From Lachnospiraceae bacterium (GTDB taxonomy: Bacteria > Bacillota > Clostridia > Lachnospirales > Lachnospiraceae): a DNA stretch of 64,000 bases. A program made the translations under genes and the position numbers. Where the stretch lies: the NCBI GenBank assembly GCA_016282915.1, contig JAEELW010000144.1:1-64000 (forward strand), written 5' to 3'. Shown piece after piece: positions 17,581-25,360 of the stretch (the first letter of the stretch is position 1; each line of letters begins with the position of its first letter). The notes under the pieces are model-generated. The model saw nothing but the letters and a program-made list of their open reading frames with translations. It did not search any database and was not told the origin of the DNA.

Positions 17581-17610
17581 ATTATAGCTGTAAAAAGCTC
17601 CGTCTGTCAA
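17581..17610 (-). promoter_or_regulatory. Consensus promoter of rpsU
   Basis: On the minus strand TTGACA (17610-17605) and TATAAT (17586-17581), both perfect, spaced by 18 bp. The -35 element overlaps the stop codon region of the upstream FliB-type gene. Confidence 0.85.
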
Positions 17611-18740
17611 GAGTTTTTTCTCCGTTCGGCACGGCTCTCCTCCGAAAGACAGGCCAGCAGATCCTTACGTGCATACTCGTTATGAAAGATGCGGCGCTCC
17701 ACTACGGAAATGATATGTGCCAGTTCCGGCTCGCCCGTAGTACCGTAACGCTCGGCCCAGAGCAGCGTAAAAAGCAGGACCAGGTTGATGCATATCACGC
17801 TGTCCGAAAGCTTCAGATGCGGACTGTAATCCTCATAGGAAAAAAGAAAACGCCGGTACAGGAGAGAGGCCGCATGATCGGCAAAGACCGATGCACTCAC
17901 GCCCTTTTCCCCGACATGCTTATCAAAGAGCCTTTGCAGTTCTTCCGCGCCTTTCCGGTAATCCAGACGGTCAAAGCGCTTATAATACAGGCGGCAGAGC
18001 TTATAGAGAAAAGGCGTGGAATACTTCAGCCAGTCCTCGTAGAAACAGCTGCTCATCATATCGTTCAGGACGCGGATCGGCAGCGGGAAAAGCCGCAGAT
18101 CCCCGGCTTCGTCCTTAAGCTCCCAGTCACTGCAGCTGCCATGGATCAGCAGCTCGTCCTGTATCCTCCGAAGCCCCGTATCCATACGGCGAAGGGCTTC
18201 ATCCAGCGCTTCCTTCCCTTCACGGCCGGCTTCCCGCAAAGCGGAGATCAGTCCGTCCCGCAGGATCTGCAGCCGTCCGAAATACTCCTCATCATCGTTA
18301 TTCCCATACAGCTCACAGGAGCATTCCGCTTCTTTAACGATCATCTCCTGCGTGGAACGATTGTGCAAAAAAAGAGAAGCGGCATGAATACAGGACAGGT
18401 CCAGATGAAACTCTGCTGCCGGCCCGTAATTCATACGGCTTCTCGGATATTCTTTACATACTTCCGCCAGGAAATCTTCCCCGCATTTTTTCTGAAGACG
18501 GCACAGCCCGTCCATCCCCAGGTGCGGACAGCGCAGGGAAAGAGGCGCAAATACCTTATTCTCCTTCCCGTGTATACTCAAACGCAGCCGCAGCCCGAAA
18601 AGGCCCTTTTCGGCTCTGAAGCGCCTGAGGGCTTCGTCATCCAGAGGGATGCTCCAGCCGTGACAGCAGTTATCCGGACAGTCTCCGCAGAGACAGCGGA
18701 AATCGTCGTAATACGAGATCCTGCCGACCTTTATCTTCAT
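17607..18740 (-). CDS. fliB: FliB-family (flagellin) lysine-N-methylase
   Basis: The 377-residue protein carries the family's cysteine clusters: CGDCPDNCCHGW near residue 20, CPHLGMDGLCRLQKKCGE near 75 and VCKEYPR soon after, which are expected to bind an iron-sulfur or metal centre. In Salmonella FliB methylates flagellin lysines; Clostridial members are numerous and may have other targets. The ATG at 18740 overlaps the alaS stop codon (ATGA), so it is translated together with alaS. No flagellin gene is in the window, so the substrate is open. The family call is good, the biochemical role tentative. Confidence 0.75.
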   Translation of the reverse strand: MKIKVGRISYYDDFRCLCGDCPDNCCHGWSIPLDDEALRRFRAEKGLFGLRLRLSIHGKENKVFAPLSLRCPHLGMDGLCRLQKKCGEDFLAEVCKEYPRSRMNYGPAAEFHLDLSCIHAASLFLHNRSTQEMIVKEAECSCELYGNNDDEEYFGRLQILRDGLISALREAGREGKEALDEALRRMDTGLRRIQDELLIHGSCSDWELKDEAGDLRLFPLPIRVLNDMMSSCFYEDWLKYSTPFLYKLCRLYYKRFDRLDYRKGAEELQRLFDKHVGEKGVSASVFADHAASLLYRRFLFSYEDYSPHLKLSDSVICINLVLLFTLLWAERYGTTGEPELAHIISVVERRIFHNEYARKDLLACLSEESRAERRKNS

Positions 18741-21424
18741 GCGCCGAGCTGTGTTTTGATGCACTCCTCCGCCGCTGCGAGGGCCGCAGGGATCCCGGCC
18801 GGATCCTTACCGCCGGCCTGTGCCATCCCGGGCTTTCCGCCGCCGCCGCCACCCACATGGGCTGCAATGGCTTTGATCAGGTTCCCGGCATGTGCTCCGC
18901 TCTTCACCGCCGCATCGGATGCCGCGGCCACCAGATTGACCTTCCCGTCCGCCGCGCTGGCCAGCACTACCACATCTCCGCCCTTGTCGCGGATCTTATC
19001 GCAAAGTTCCCTGAGGCCGTTCATATCCACGCCCTCCAGCGCACGTGTGATATAACGGATACCCTTCAGCTCTTTCATATCTTTTTCGACATCGCCCAGT
19101 GCATCCCCGGCCGCCTTGCTCTTCAGGGCGTTCACCTCAGCCTTCAGGCCGCGGTTTTCGGCCAACAGCGCCGTGATACGATCGGAAAGCTGCGCGGGCG
19201 TGGTCTTTAACTGCTCCGCCGCCGAAGCGAGCTTTCTCTCCGCATCCCGGTAATAATCGAATACAGCATCCCCGGTGATCGCCTCGATCCTGCGCACGCC
19301 GGCCGCGATGCCGGATTCCGAAAGGATCTTGAATGCGCCGATGCTTCCTGTCGAAGAAACATGAGTGCCGCCACAGAGCTCCACGGACCAGCCTCCCATA
19401 TCCACGACACGCACTTCCGTGCCGTATTTCTCACCGAACAAAGCCATGGCTCCGGTCTTTCTGGCCTCTTCGAGGCTCATGAGCTTGGTCACCACCGGCA
19501 GGTTCTCGGAGATCTTTTCATTTACGATACGCTCCACGCGCTCCAGCTCTTCCGCGGTCATTGCCTGGAAATGGCTGAAGTCGAAACGCGTACGCTCGGT
19601 ATCCTGGAAGGAGCCCTTCTGTTCCACATGGCTGCCGAGCACTTCGCGCAGTGCTTTCTGCATAAGGTGCGTAGCGCTGTGGTTCTGGCAGGTACGGTTG
19701 CGCAGCTTTGCGTCAACCTTGAGCGCCGCTGTTACACCGCTGCGGATCATGCCCGACTCCACCACGCCGATATGGGCGATCTTGGAGCCCGCCACATGCT
19801 CGGTCGTCTCCACGCGGAAACGTCCGTCCGCAGTTTCGATCACGCCGCTGTCCCCGGCCTGTCCGCCCATGGTCCCATAGAACGGTGTCTGCTCCGTGAT
19901 GATCGCGCCGCGCATACCGTCGGTCAGCACATCCGTGATCACATCCTCGCTGCCGCCTTCTTTTTCCTCTTCGGTAAAAAGCTGCGCCAGTGCCGTGATC
20001 TTTGACTCGCTCTCCAGGCGGTCATAACCGATGAATTCCGTATTTAAAGCCGCATCCAGCGACTCATAGACCGTCGCGTCGGCTCCCATGTAATTGGTGG
20101 TCTTGCGTGCGGCACGGGCACGTTCCTTCTGTTCCTTCATGGCCTCGTCAAAACCGGCGCGGTCCAGACCGTAGCCCTTTTCCTCCAGGATCTCCACTGT
20201 CAGATCCAGAGGGAAACCGTAAGTATCATAAAGCTTGAACGCATCCGCACCGGTCAGCTCCTTACGGCCGTCCTTCTTCATCTCCTCCTCCATTTCGGAA
20301 AGAAGCGAAAGGCCCTGGTCGATGGTGCGTGCAAACTGGTTTTCTTCCTGCTTTAAATTATTAAGGATGAATTCGCGCTTTTCCTCCAGCTCGGGATAAC
20401 CGTCCTTGCTGCCTTCGATCACGGTCCCGGCCAGTTCCGCAAGGAAGACGCCCTCGATGCCGAGCAGCCTGCCGTGACGCGCCGCACGGCGGATGATACG
20501 CCGCAGCACATAGCCGCGTCCCATATTGGAAGGCATGATGCCGTCGCTGATCATAAAGGTTGCGGAACGGATGTGATCCGTGATCAGGCGGATCGATTCG
20601 TCCTTTTTGTCATCCGTCTGATATGTGACCTTCGCCATCTCGCATACGCGGTCGCGGATCGCCTTCATCGTATCGATATCAAATACCGAATCCACATCCT
20701 GCACTACCACGGCAAGACGCTCCAGGCCCATGCCGGTGTCGATGTTCTTCTGCTTCAGTTCGGTATAATTGCCCTTGCCGTCGCCCTCAAACTGGGTGAA
20801 CACATCGTTCCATACTTCCATGAAACGGTCGCACTCGCAGCCTACCTTGCAGTCCGGCTTTCCGCAGCCGTATTTCTCTCCGCGGTCGTAATAGATCTCG
20901 GAACAGGGCCCGCAGGGGCCTGCGCCGTGCTCCCAGAAATTGTCGCATTTTCCGTTCTCGTCACGGTAAAACTTCGTGATACGGTCCGCGCTCACGCCGA
21001 TCTCGTCGGTCCAGATCTTTATCGCCTCGTCATCTTCATAATATACGGAAGGGTAAAGGCGCGCGGGATCCAATCCCACCTTTTCCGTCAGGAATTCCCA
21101 GCTCCATTTCAGGGCTTCATGCTTGAAATAATCCCCGAAGGAGAAATTGCCCAGCATTTCGAAAAAGGTCAGATGTCTCGCCGTCTTTCCCACGTTCTCG
21201 ATATCGCCGGTACGCACGCATTTCTGGCAGGTGGTCACGCGCTTCCGCGGCGGCACTTCCTGCCCCGTAAAATAGGGCTTTAACGGTGCCATTCCGGAAT
21301 TGATGATCAGAAGGGAATTATCATTATGAGGGATCAGCGAAAAGCTCTTCATCTTCAGATGTTCCTTGCTCTCAAAAAAACCCAGGAACATTCTTCTTAA
21401 CTGGTTTACTCCGTATTTTTCCAT
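18737..21424 (-). CDS. alaS: Alanyl-tRNA synthetase
   Basis: The 895-residue class II synthetase shows the AlaS N-terminus (LRRMFLGFFESKEH, MAPLKPYFTG, QKCVRTGDIENVG), the editing domain with NHSATHLMQKAL and CGGTHVSSTGSIG metal ligands, and a DHHA1 C-terminus with GGGGGGKPGMAQAGG. It charges tRNA-Ala and clears mischarged Ser and Gly. The ATG at 21424 follows GGAGGCGGAT; the open frame upstream is rejected because it runs through tRNA-Thr. The terminator of that tRNA is only 20 bp upstream, leaving no room for a separate promoter, so alaS may depend on readthrough. Confidence 0.97.
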   Translation of the reverse strand: MEKYGVNQLRRMFLGFFESKEHLKMKSFSLIPHNDNSLLIINSGMAPLKPYFTGQEVPPRKRVTTCQKCVRTGDIENVGKTARHLTFFEMLGNFSFGDYFKHEALKWSWEFLTEKVGLDPARLYPSVYYEDDEAIKIWTDEIGVSADRITKFYRDENGKCDNFWEHGAGPCGPCSEIYYDRGEKYGCGKPDCKVGCECDRFMEVWNDVFTQFEGDGKGNYTELKQKNIDTGMGLERLAVVVQDVDSVFDIDTMKAIRDRVCEMAKVTYQTDDKKDESIRLITDHIRSATFMISDGIMPSNMGRGYVLRRIIRRAARHGRLLGIEGVFLAELAGTVIEGSKDGYPELEEKREFILNNLKQEENQFARTIDQGLSLLSEMEEEMKKDGRKELTGADAFKLYDTYGFPLDLTVEILEEKGYGLDRAGFDEAMKEQKERARAARKTTNYMGADATVYESLDAALNTEFIGYDRLESESKITALAQLFTEEEKEGGSEDVITDVLTDGMRGAIITEQTPFYGTMGGQAGDSGVIETADGRFRVETTEHVAGSKIAHIGVVESGMIRSGVTAALKVDAKLRNRTCQNHSATHLMQKALREVLGSHVEQKGSFQDTERTRFDFSHFQAMTAEELERVERIVNEKISENLPVVTKLMSLEEARKTGAMALFGEKYGTEVRVVDMGGWSVELCGGTHVSSTGSIGAFKILSESGIAAGVRRIEAITGDAVFDYYRDAERKLASAAEQLKTTPAQLSDRITALLAENRGLKAEVNALKSKAAGDALGDVEKDMKELKGIRYITRALEGVDMNGLRELCDKIRDKGGDVVVLASAADGKVNLVAAASDAAVKSGAHAGNLIKAIAAHVGGGGGGKPGMAQAGGKDPAGIPAALAAAEECIKTQLGA

Positions 21425-21443
21425 ATCCGCCTCCATTTTTTCC

Positions 21444-21476
21444 AAAAAATGCCGCATCTTTGAAAAAGATACGGCA
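21444..21476 (-). terminator. Terminator between tRNA-Thr and alaS
   Basis: On the minus strand TGCCGTATCTTT and AAAGATGCGGCA form a 12-bp stem with one G-U pair (21476-21450), followed by TTTTTT (21449-21444). It may act as an attenuator for alaS. Confidence 0.85.
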
Positions 21477-21483
21477 TGAACCG

Positions 21484-21556
21484 AGCTGGAAAAGAGACTC
21501 GAACTCTCGACCCCTTCATTACGAGTGAAGTGCTCTACCGACTGAGCTATTCCAGC
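21484..21556 (-). tRNA. tRNA-Thr (anticodon CGU)
   Basis: The minus strand folds as a 73-nt tRNA without encoded CCA. The acceptor GCTGGAA pairs with TTCCAGC, the D-arm is GCTCAGTCGGTAGAGC, the anticodon loop CTCGTAA gives CGU for ACG threonine codons, and GGTTCGAGTC-type TPsiC sequence (AGTTCGAGTCT) is present. The discriminator is U, as in Bacillus tRNA-Thr. Confidence 0.95.
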
Positions 21557-21566
21557 AGCAAACGTT

Positions 21567-21594
21567 ATTATACTATAAAATATGAAAAATGCAA
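21567..21594 (-). promoter_or_regulatory. Promoter of tRNA-Thr (and possibly alaS)
   Basis: On the minus strand TTGCAT (21594-21589), 16 bp, TATAAT (21572-21567), with initiation about 5 bp before the tRNA 5' end. Confidence 0.7.
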
Positions 21595-21628
21595 GAAAAA
21601 AATATGCCGTCAATAAAATACTTGTATA

Positions 21629-21675
21629 TTGCGCCCTTATTTGCGATAATATATTTTGTGCCGGGGCATGCCCCG
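21629..21675 (+). promoter_or_regulatory. Candidate promoter and palindrome upstream of the AIM24 gene unit
   Basis: TTGCGC (21629-21634), 17 bp, TATTTT (21652-21657) is a weak but well-spaced promoter. A perfect palindrome, CGGGGCATGCCCCG (21662-21675), lies at the expected transcription start and could be an operator or a 5' hairpin. Confidence 0.45.
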
Positions 21676-21729
21676 CAGCGTATCGTACAGAGCCGTAAGT
21701 TCGCAGGATGCGAAAATGAGGAGGTTAAA

Positions 21730-22410
21730 ATGGGATTACTGGATCAGGTTTTTTCAACCGTAAGCAACACTGTCAGTCAGGCAGCCGGTGCTCTTTCGTC
21801 CGGCCTGAATTCGGCCTGGATGGGTGAGCAGCACATGTCGATCGGGGAACCGGCTCCCGAGAGCATCGATGCACTGCGTGCCGCCGTGGATGTGCGCGAC
21901 CCCCGCAGCGTAGCTGCATACTGGGTATACAGCACCATGCTGCTTACCGCGGATTATGATATCGGCATGAGCATGCTGAAATATCTCTTCGCGGATCTTG
22001 AGCCTTTCGGACGCGGTTTCACCGAAGGCGGAAACACCGGAAAAGCCGGCTTTGACAGCTTTTTCAACGAGCGTCTGCGCAGCGACGATTACCGCTGGCT
22101 CCCGCGCACCTATTTTGAAGGCTCGACCGCCGCAAACGGCTTCCATCCGAGCCGTCCTTTCACGGTGCATCTTCATTACAATCCGACAAACACCGACGCC
22201 ATCAACCAGCAGAGTCTCCAGCAGCTCGGCCGCCTGAACATCGTTTACTGGGTAAAGAGCAGCGCTGCGGGAAATCAGGTAAACATCACCCTGAGCCGTT
22301 TTGACGGCAGCGACCGCTGGTATGTCACGAGCGGAGCCTCTTACGGCGGTATCTTTTATGACCAGCGCGCCGGACTGACCGCTGACGCAAAGGCAAAACT
22401 TTATTCATAA
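21730..22410 (+). CDS. Conserved protein of unknown function, first gene of the AIM24 unit
   Basis: The 226-residue protein begins at the ATG at 21730 behind GAGGAGGTTAAA. It has no signal peptide or membrane segment. An N-terminal amphipathic stretch (LLDQVFSTVSNTVSQAAGAL) precedes a globular region rich in aromatic residues with patterns such as AAYWVYSTMLLT, DDYRWLPRTYFEGS and FTVHLHYNP, the latter suggestive of beta strands. I do not recognise a named domain with certainty. It is 56 bp upstream of the TIGR00266-type gene and on the same strand, so it probably works with it; a membrane-stress role is only a guess from that partner. Confidence 0.6.
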   Translation: MGLLDQVFSTVSNTVSQAAGALSSGLNSAWMGEQHMSIGEPAPESIDALRAAVDVRDPRSVAAYWVYSTMLLTADYDIGMSMLKYLFADLEPFGRGFTEGGNTGKAGFDSFFNERLRSDDYRWLPRTYFEGSTAANGFHPSRPFTVHLHYNPTNTDAINQQSLQQLGRLNIVYWVKSSAAGNQVNITLSRFDGSDRWYVTSGASYGGIFYDQRAGLTADAKAKLYS

Positions 22411-22428
22411 AGTACTTTAAAAAGTACT
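22411..22428 (+). other. Short perfect hairpin between co-directional genes
   Basis: AGTACTTT-AA-AAAGTACT directly follows the stop codon of the first gene. It lacks a T-tract, so it is more likely an mRNA-stabilising or processing element, or fortuitous, than a terminator. Confidence 0.45.
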
Positions 22429-22466
22429 AAGAAATAAAAATCTTTATAAAAAGAGGAGGAAAGAAT

Positions 22467-23144
22467 ATGCAGTTTTCAATCGAAGGCGAACCCTTACCCG
22501 TAGTCATCTGTACCCTGGATGCAGGCGAGACCATGATCACCGAAAAAGGTGCCATGTCCTGGATGACATCCAACATGAAGATGGAGACCAGCTCCAACGG
22601 TGGCGTAGGCAAGATGCTCGGCCGTGCATTCTCCGGCGAGTCCATGTTCCAGAACCGTTATACCGCAGAGGGCGGCTCCGGCATGATCGCTTTTGCGTCA
22701 AGCTTTCCGGGATCCATCCGTTCCTTTGAAATCGCCCCGGGAAATGAGATCATCGCGCAGAAGAGTGCTTTCCTCGCTTCCACAGCGAGTGTAGAGCTTT
22801 CCGTACACTTCCAGAAGAAACTGGGTGCCGGACTTGTCGGTGGTGAAGGCTTCATCATGCAGCGTCTTTCCGGCAACGGTGTCGTATTCCTGGAATTCGA
22901 CGGCTATATCAAAGAGTATGAACTGCAGCCCGGCCAGCAGATGATCGTCGATACCGGTTATCTTGCAGCCATGACCGCTTCCTGCTCCATGGATGTACAG
23001 ACCGTTCCGGGTCTTAAGAACATGCTCTTCGGCGGCGAGGGTATCTTCAATACCGTGATCACCGGTCCGGGCCACATCTGGCTGCAGACCATGCCGGTAT
23101 TCCAGCTCGCAAGTTCGATCCGCGGCTATATCGTAAACAAATAA
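22467..23144 (+). CDS. TIGR00266 family protein (AIM24-like beta-barrel)
   Basis: The 225-residue protein has the family's glycine- and serine-rich beta pattern: EPLPVVICTLDAGETMITE at the start, GAMSWMTSNMKMET, then GKMLGRAFSGESMFQNRYTA, SFPGSIRSFEI, and a C-terminal LKNMLFGGEGIFNTVITGPG. This arrangement is highly characteristic of the TIGR00266/AIM24 family, which forms a two-domain double-stranded beta-helix trimer; the biochemical function in bacteria is unknown (the yeast relative affects mitochondrial inner-membrane organisation). It starts behind GAGGAGGAAAGAAT, 56 bp after the preceding gene and about 73 bp before the following small gene. Confidence 0.88.
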   Translation: MQFSIEGEPLPVVICTLDAGETMITEKGAMSWMTSNMKMETSSNGGVGKMLGRAFSGESMFQNRYTAEGGSGMIAFASSFPGSIRSFEIAPGNEIIAQKSAFLASTASVELSVHFQKKLGAGLVGGEGFIMQRLSGNGVVFLEFDGYIKEYELQPGQQMIVDTGYLAAMTASCSMDVQTVPGLKNMLFGGEGIFNTVITGPGHIWLQTMPVFQLASSIRGYIVNK

Positions 23145-23217
23145 ACATAAAAAACTGCAGGGGATCCCGGAAGGGGTCCCCGCTTATATGACAGAAAGAA
23201 TGAGGACGGGAATAAAG

Positions 23218-23565
23218 ATGGACAAAGCCGTGATCGATGAACTCTTTGCAGAAGGAGAAGGACAGGACAGCCCCAGGCATACCGGTACGGAGCTTTCGGA
23301 AACGCTGCAGAAAAGCCGTGAACAGTGCAGCGCGCACCTTCAGCGGATCGGCGAACTGAAAGCCGCTCTGCTGGAGCTGCAGGATACGATGCGTGAAGAA
23401 GGCAATGCGCTCCAGGACCTGTATGACGATCTGGATTTCGGCCAGCAGAGCGCCGCGGACGGCGTGGCGCTGGACCGCTGTGCCGACGAGCTGGAAACAG
23501 CCGCAGATGAACTGGATACGGCGATCGACGCGCTTTCCGATCTGTGTATCTTCCGCTTTCATTAA
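23218..23565 (+). CDS. Small coiled-coil protein of unknown function
   Basis: About 115 residues, soluble and acidic, with a long heptad-like helix from around residue 25 to the end (LSETLQKSREQCSAHLQRIG, then LKAALLELQDTMREEGNAL). The start is uncertain: ATG at 23218 has GAGGACGG about 10 bases upstream, while ATG at 23188 (ten residues longer) follows AAGGGG at a long distance. It closes the AIM24 unit and is followed by a strong terminator, so it likely shares that operon's role. No family recognised. Confidence 0.6.
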   Translation: MDKAVIDELFAEGEGQDSPRHTGTELSETLQKSREQCSAHLQRIGELKAALLELQDTMREEGNALQDLYDDLDFGQQSAADGVALDRCADELETAADELDTAIDALSDLCIFRFH

Positions 23566-23588
23566 TACGATAACACCCGGCTGACTTA

Positions 23589-23616
23589 AATAGGGCGCGC
23601 GCTGCGTGCCCTATTT
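23589..23616 (+). terminator. Intrinsic terminator of the AIM24 unit
   Basis: AATAGGGC (23589-23596) pairs with GCCCTATT (23608-23615) and runs into TTTTT. Confidence 0.85.
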
Positions 23617-23617
23617 T

Positions 23618-23692
23618 TATACCCGCGACCGGGATCAGCTGCCGATCGCGATCCGTCTCCGCGCTATATACAGTTAAACCTGACCGTTTGCC
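23618..23692 (+). repeat. Interspersed repeat, family 2, copy 1
   Basis: Starts TTATACCCGCGA, contains GCCGAT and GTCTCCGCG-TATAT, and ends TTAAACCTGACCGTT. The same blocks occur in the same order and spacing at 49122-49196. Confidence 0.6.
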
Positions 23693-23720
23693 TTCGGCAG
23701 ACAATAAGCTTAAGCGGGGC

Positions 23721-24671
23721 TTACTGTTGCTGCGGCACCATCCCGTTCGCGAGTTCCACCAGATCCACGCCGTCCAGGCCGCCTTCCGTATTACAGTAAT
23801 ACAGCGAATAGGACGTTTTCGTTGCTTCATCCTGCCAGATCAGAAGCATAAAGGCCGACTCATCATCCACGGTATTAAAGCACTCGGCCCTCGCTCCTCC
23901 CCATCCGCTCAGGCTCACTTCCTCCTTTACGGCCCGGAAGGAATAGACCCCTGAGATATCCCATTCCACATCATAGCCCTGCTGCATCCTGGCGAGATAT
24001 TCCCGGCCGTCCAGGTCGAAGACCATCTCGACAAGCGGGGAAAGATCCTGTTCCGGGTAGTTGTTTTTCAGGATCCTGTACTCGACAAGCTGCGCATTCT
24101 CCGGCAGGGAAAACAGCACATCGGGAAAGACCGTACGCAGCGTCGCCTCATCCGTCGTATCCCACATATAATACGCCGCTGCCGAGATCTTTTCAAATTT
24201 CAGGTCTTTACCGATCTCTTCCTCATAATTATTCCAGTGCAGATAACCGTCATCATCCAGGGTAAAGCGGGCCCCCAGTTTTTCCGCAACGGTCTCCTCC
24301 GACAGGATCTCACCCTTATCATCATATTTCCGTGCCGTCTTATAACCGTAGCCCGGATCCGTAAGCGAAGCGCTTGCCTCTTCATACATGCACGCGTAAT
24401 ACCAGCTGTACTCATTTGCATCGTCCTGCCGGTAGTCGACCGACACTTTATATCCCTCGTCCTCGGCCTCTATGCGCATGCCAAAAGCCTCGCAGGACCA
24501 CAATCCCGCAAAAGGCTCCCCCCTGGGATCCGCCTGGACTCCCGTATATTCTTCCTCTTCTTCCTGCGGCGTCGGAAGTACCGCCTCTTCCTTATCTTTA
24601 TCCGTTTTCCCGCAGGCTGCGAGCAGTACAGTCATCAGGATGCCGCTTAGGATAACGCGATATTTTTTCAT
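23721..24671 (-). CDS. Lipoprotein of unknown function
   Basis: The 316-residue protein has a lipoprotein signal peptide, MKKYRVILSGILMTVLLAAC, with a lipobox LAAC and Cys20 as the lipidation site, then an acidic linker rich in Glu. The remainder is a soluble, acidic, aromatic-rich domain facing outward, with no recognisable family signature. ATG 24671 has GGAGCGG immediately upstream. The gene follows the unknown gene at 24741 at 69 bp distance and converges on the AIM24 unit terminator. It may be a substrate-binding or inhibitor-type lipoprotein, but nothing visible decides this. Confidence 0.7.
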   Translation of the reverse strand: MKKYRVILSGILMTVLLAACGKTDKDKEEAVLPTPQEEEEEYTGVQADPRGEPFAGLWSCEAFGMRIEAEDEGYKVSVDYRQDDANEYSWYYACMYEEASASLTDPGYGYKTARKYDDKGEILSEETVAEKLGARFTLDDDGYLHWNNYEEEIGKDLKFEKISAAAYYMWDTTDEATLRTVFPDVLFSLPENAQLVEYRILKNNYPEQDLSPLVEMVFDLDGREYLARMQQGYDVEWDISGVYSFRAVKEEVSLSGWGGARAECFNTVDDESAFMLLIWQDEATKTSYSLYYCNTEGGLDGVDLVELANGMVPQQQ

Positions 24672-24740
24672 CCGCTCCGTATCTTTCCTTTCCTCTGTCG
24701 TATTGTCTGAAATCCCGTTATATTCTTTCTCCTCCGCTCC

Positions 24741-25196
24741 TTACGCCGTCCAGAAATCGATCAGCTCCTGCATCTTATCGACGATCGCCAGATATACGCC
24801 GTTACGCACGCCCTCATTCCATACCGTGCCTTTGGTCTGGCCCTTCAGGATGTAGCTGGAAAGGATCGCTCCCAGCACCTCGATCTCCATGATCTGCACC
24901 CGCGAGATCTGACGCAGCTCATCGTCGGCATCTTTGATCCGCAGCCTGCGATAGGTGTACATGTAATTGCGGTCGATAAAAGCGGTCTTCCTTGCGCTCT
25001 TTACAAAGGCCAGAAGTGTGGAATCGTATACCGGCACCTGCATGGTGGGCTGTTTCCCTTCCGCAGGATCCACCAGCTTCGTCAGGTCCTGGCCGGACCT
25101 GCTCTCCAGCCAGCCGCGGTAACGTGCCAGTTCCGCCACATCCTTCCTGTATTTTTCCACCTGTCTGCTGATGCTTTCCTTATTCTCCTGCAACAT
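24741..25196 (-). CDS. Unknown cytoplasmic protein
   Basis: The 151-residue protein starts at an ATG behind AAGGAGATGGAGCC. It lacks signal or membrane segments. Residues 1-35 are a charged helix (SRQVEKYRKDVAELARYRGW); the second half contains YTYRRLRIKDADDELRQIS and a hydrophobic region ILGAILSSYIL-like helix. No family recognised. It lies between the lipoprotein gene downstream and a family 1 repeat plus the hybrid kinase gene upstream, so its grouping is unclear. Confidence 0.6.
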   Translation of the reverse strand: MLQENKESISRQVEKYRKDVAELARYRGWLESRSGQDLTKLVDPAEGKQPTMQVPVYDSTLLAFVKSARKTAFIDRNYMYTYRRLRIKDADDELRQISRVQIMEIEVLGAILSSYILKGQTKGTVWNEGVRNGVYLAIVDKMQELIDFWTA

Positions 25197-25256
25197 GGCT
25201 CCATCTCCTTTCCTGCATTCTCACAGCTGTCAGTTTTCTATGATGTCTGTCTGTAT

Positions 25257-25342
25257 CCTGTTGATCAAAGTATCGCCCGCAGCCATGCAGCAAGTGCGCG
25301 GCCCGGATCTGAACAGTAAGCTTCTCTTACAGTTCAGCGGTC
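25257..25342 (+). repeat. Interspersed intergenic repeat, family 1, copy 2
   Basis: Contains TGATCAAAGTATCG (identical in copy 4), CCCGCAGCCA and GCCCGGATCTGAACAGTAAG. The tail CTGAACAGTAAG is followed after a few bases by CTTACAGTTCAG, forming a near-perfect terminal hairpin found only in this copy. Confidence 0.75.
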
Positions 25343-25360
25343 TGCCCCCGGTCTGTATCA

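Noticed and set aside
21425-21613. N-terminal extension of alaS
   Set aside because: It would translate through tRNA-Thr and its terminator.
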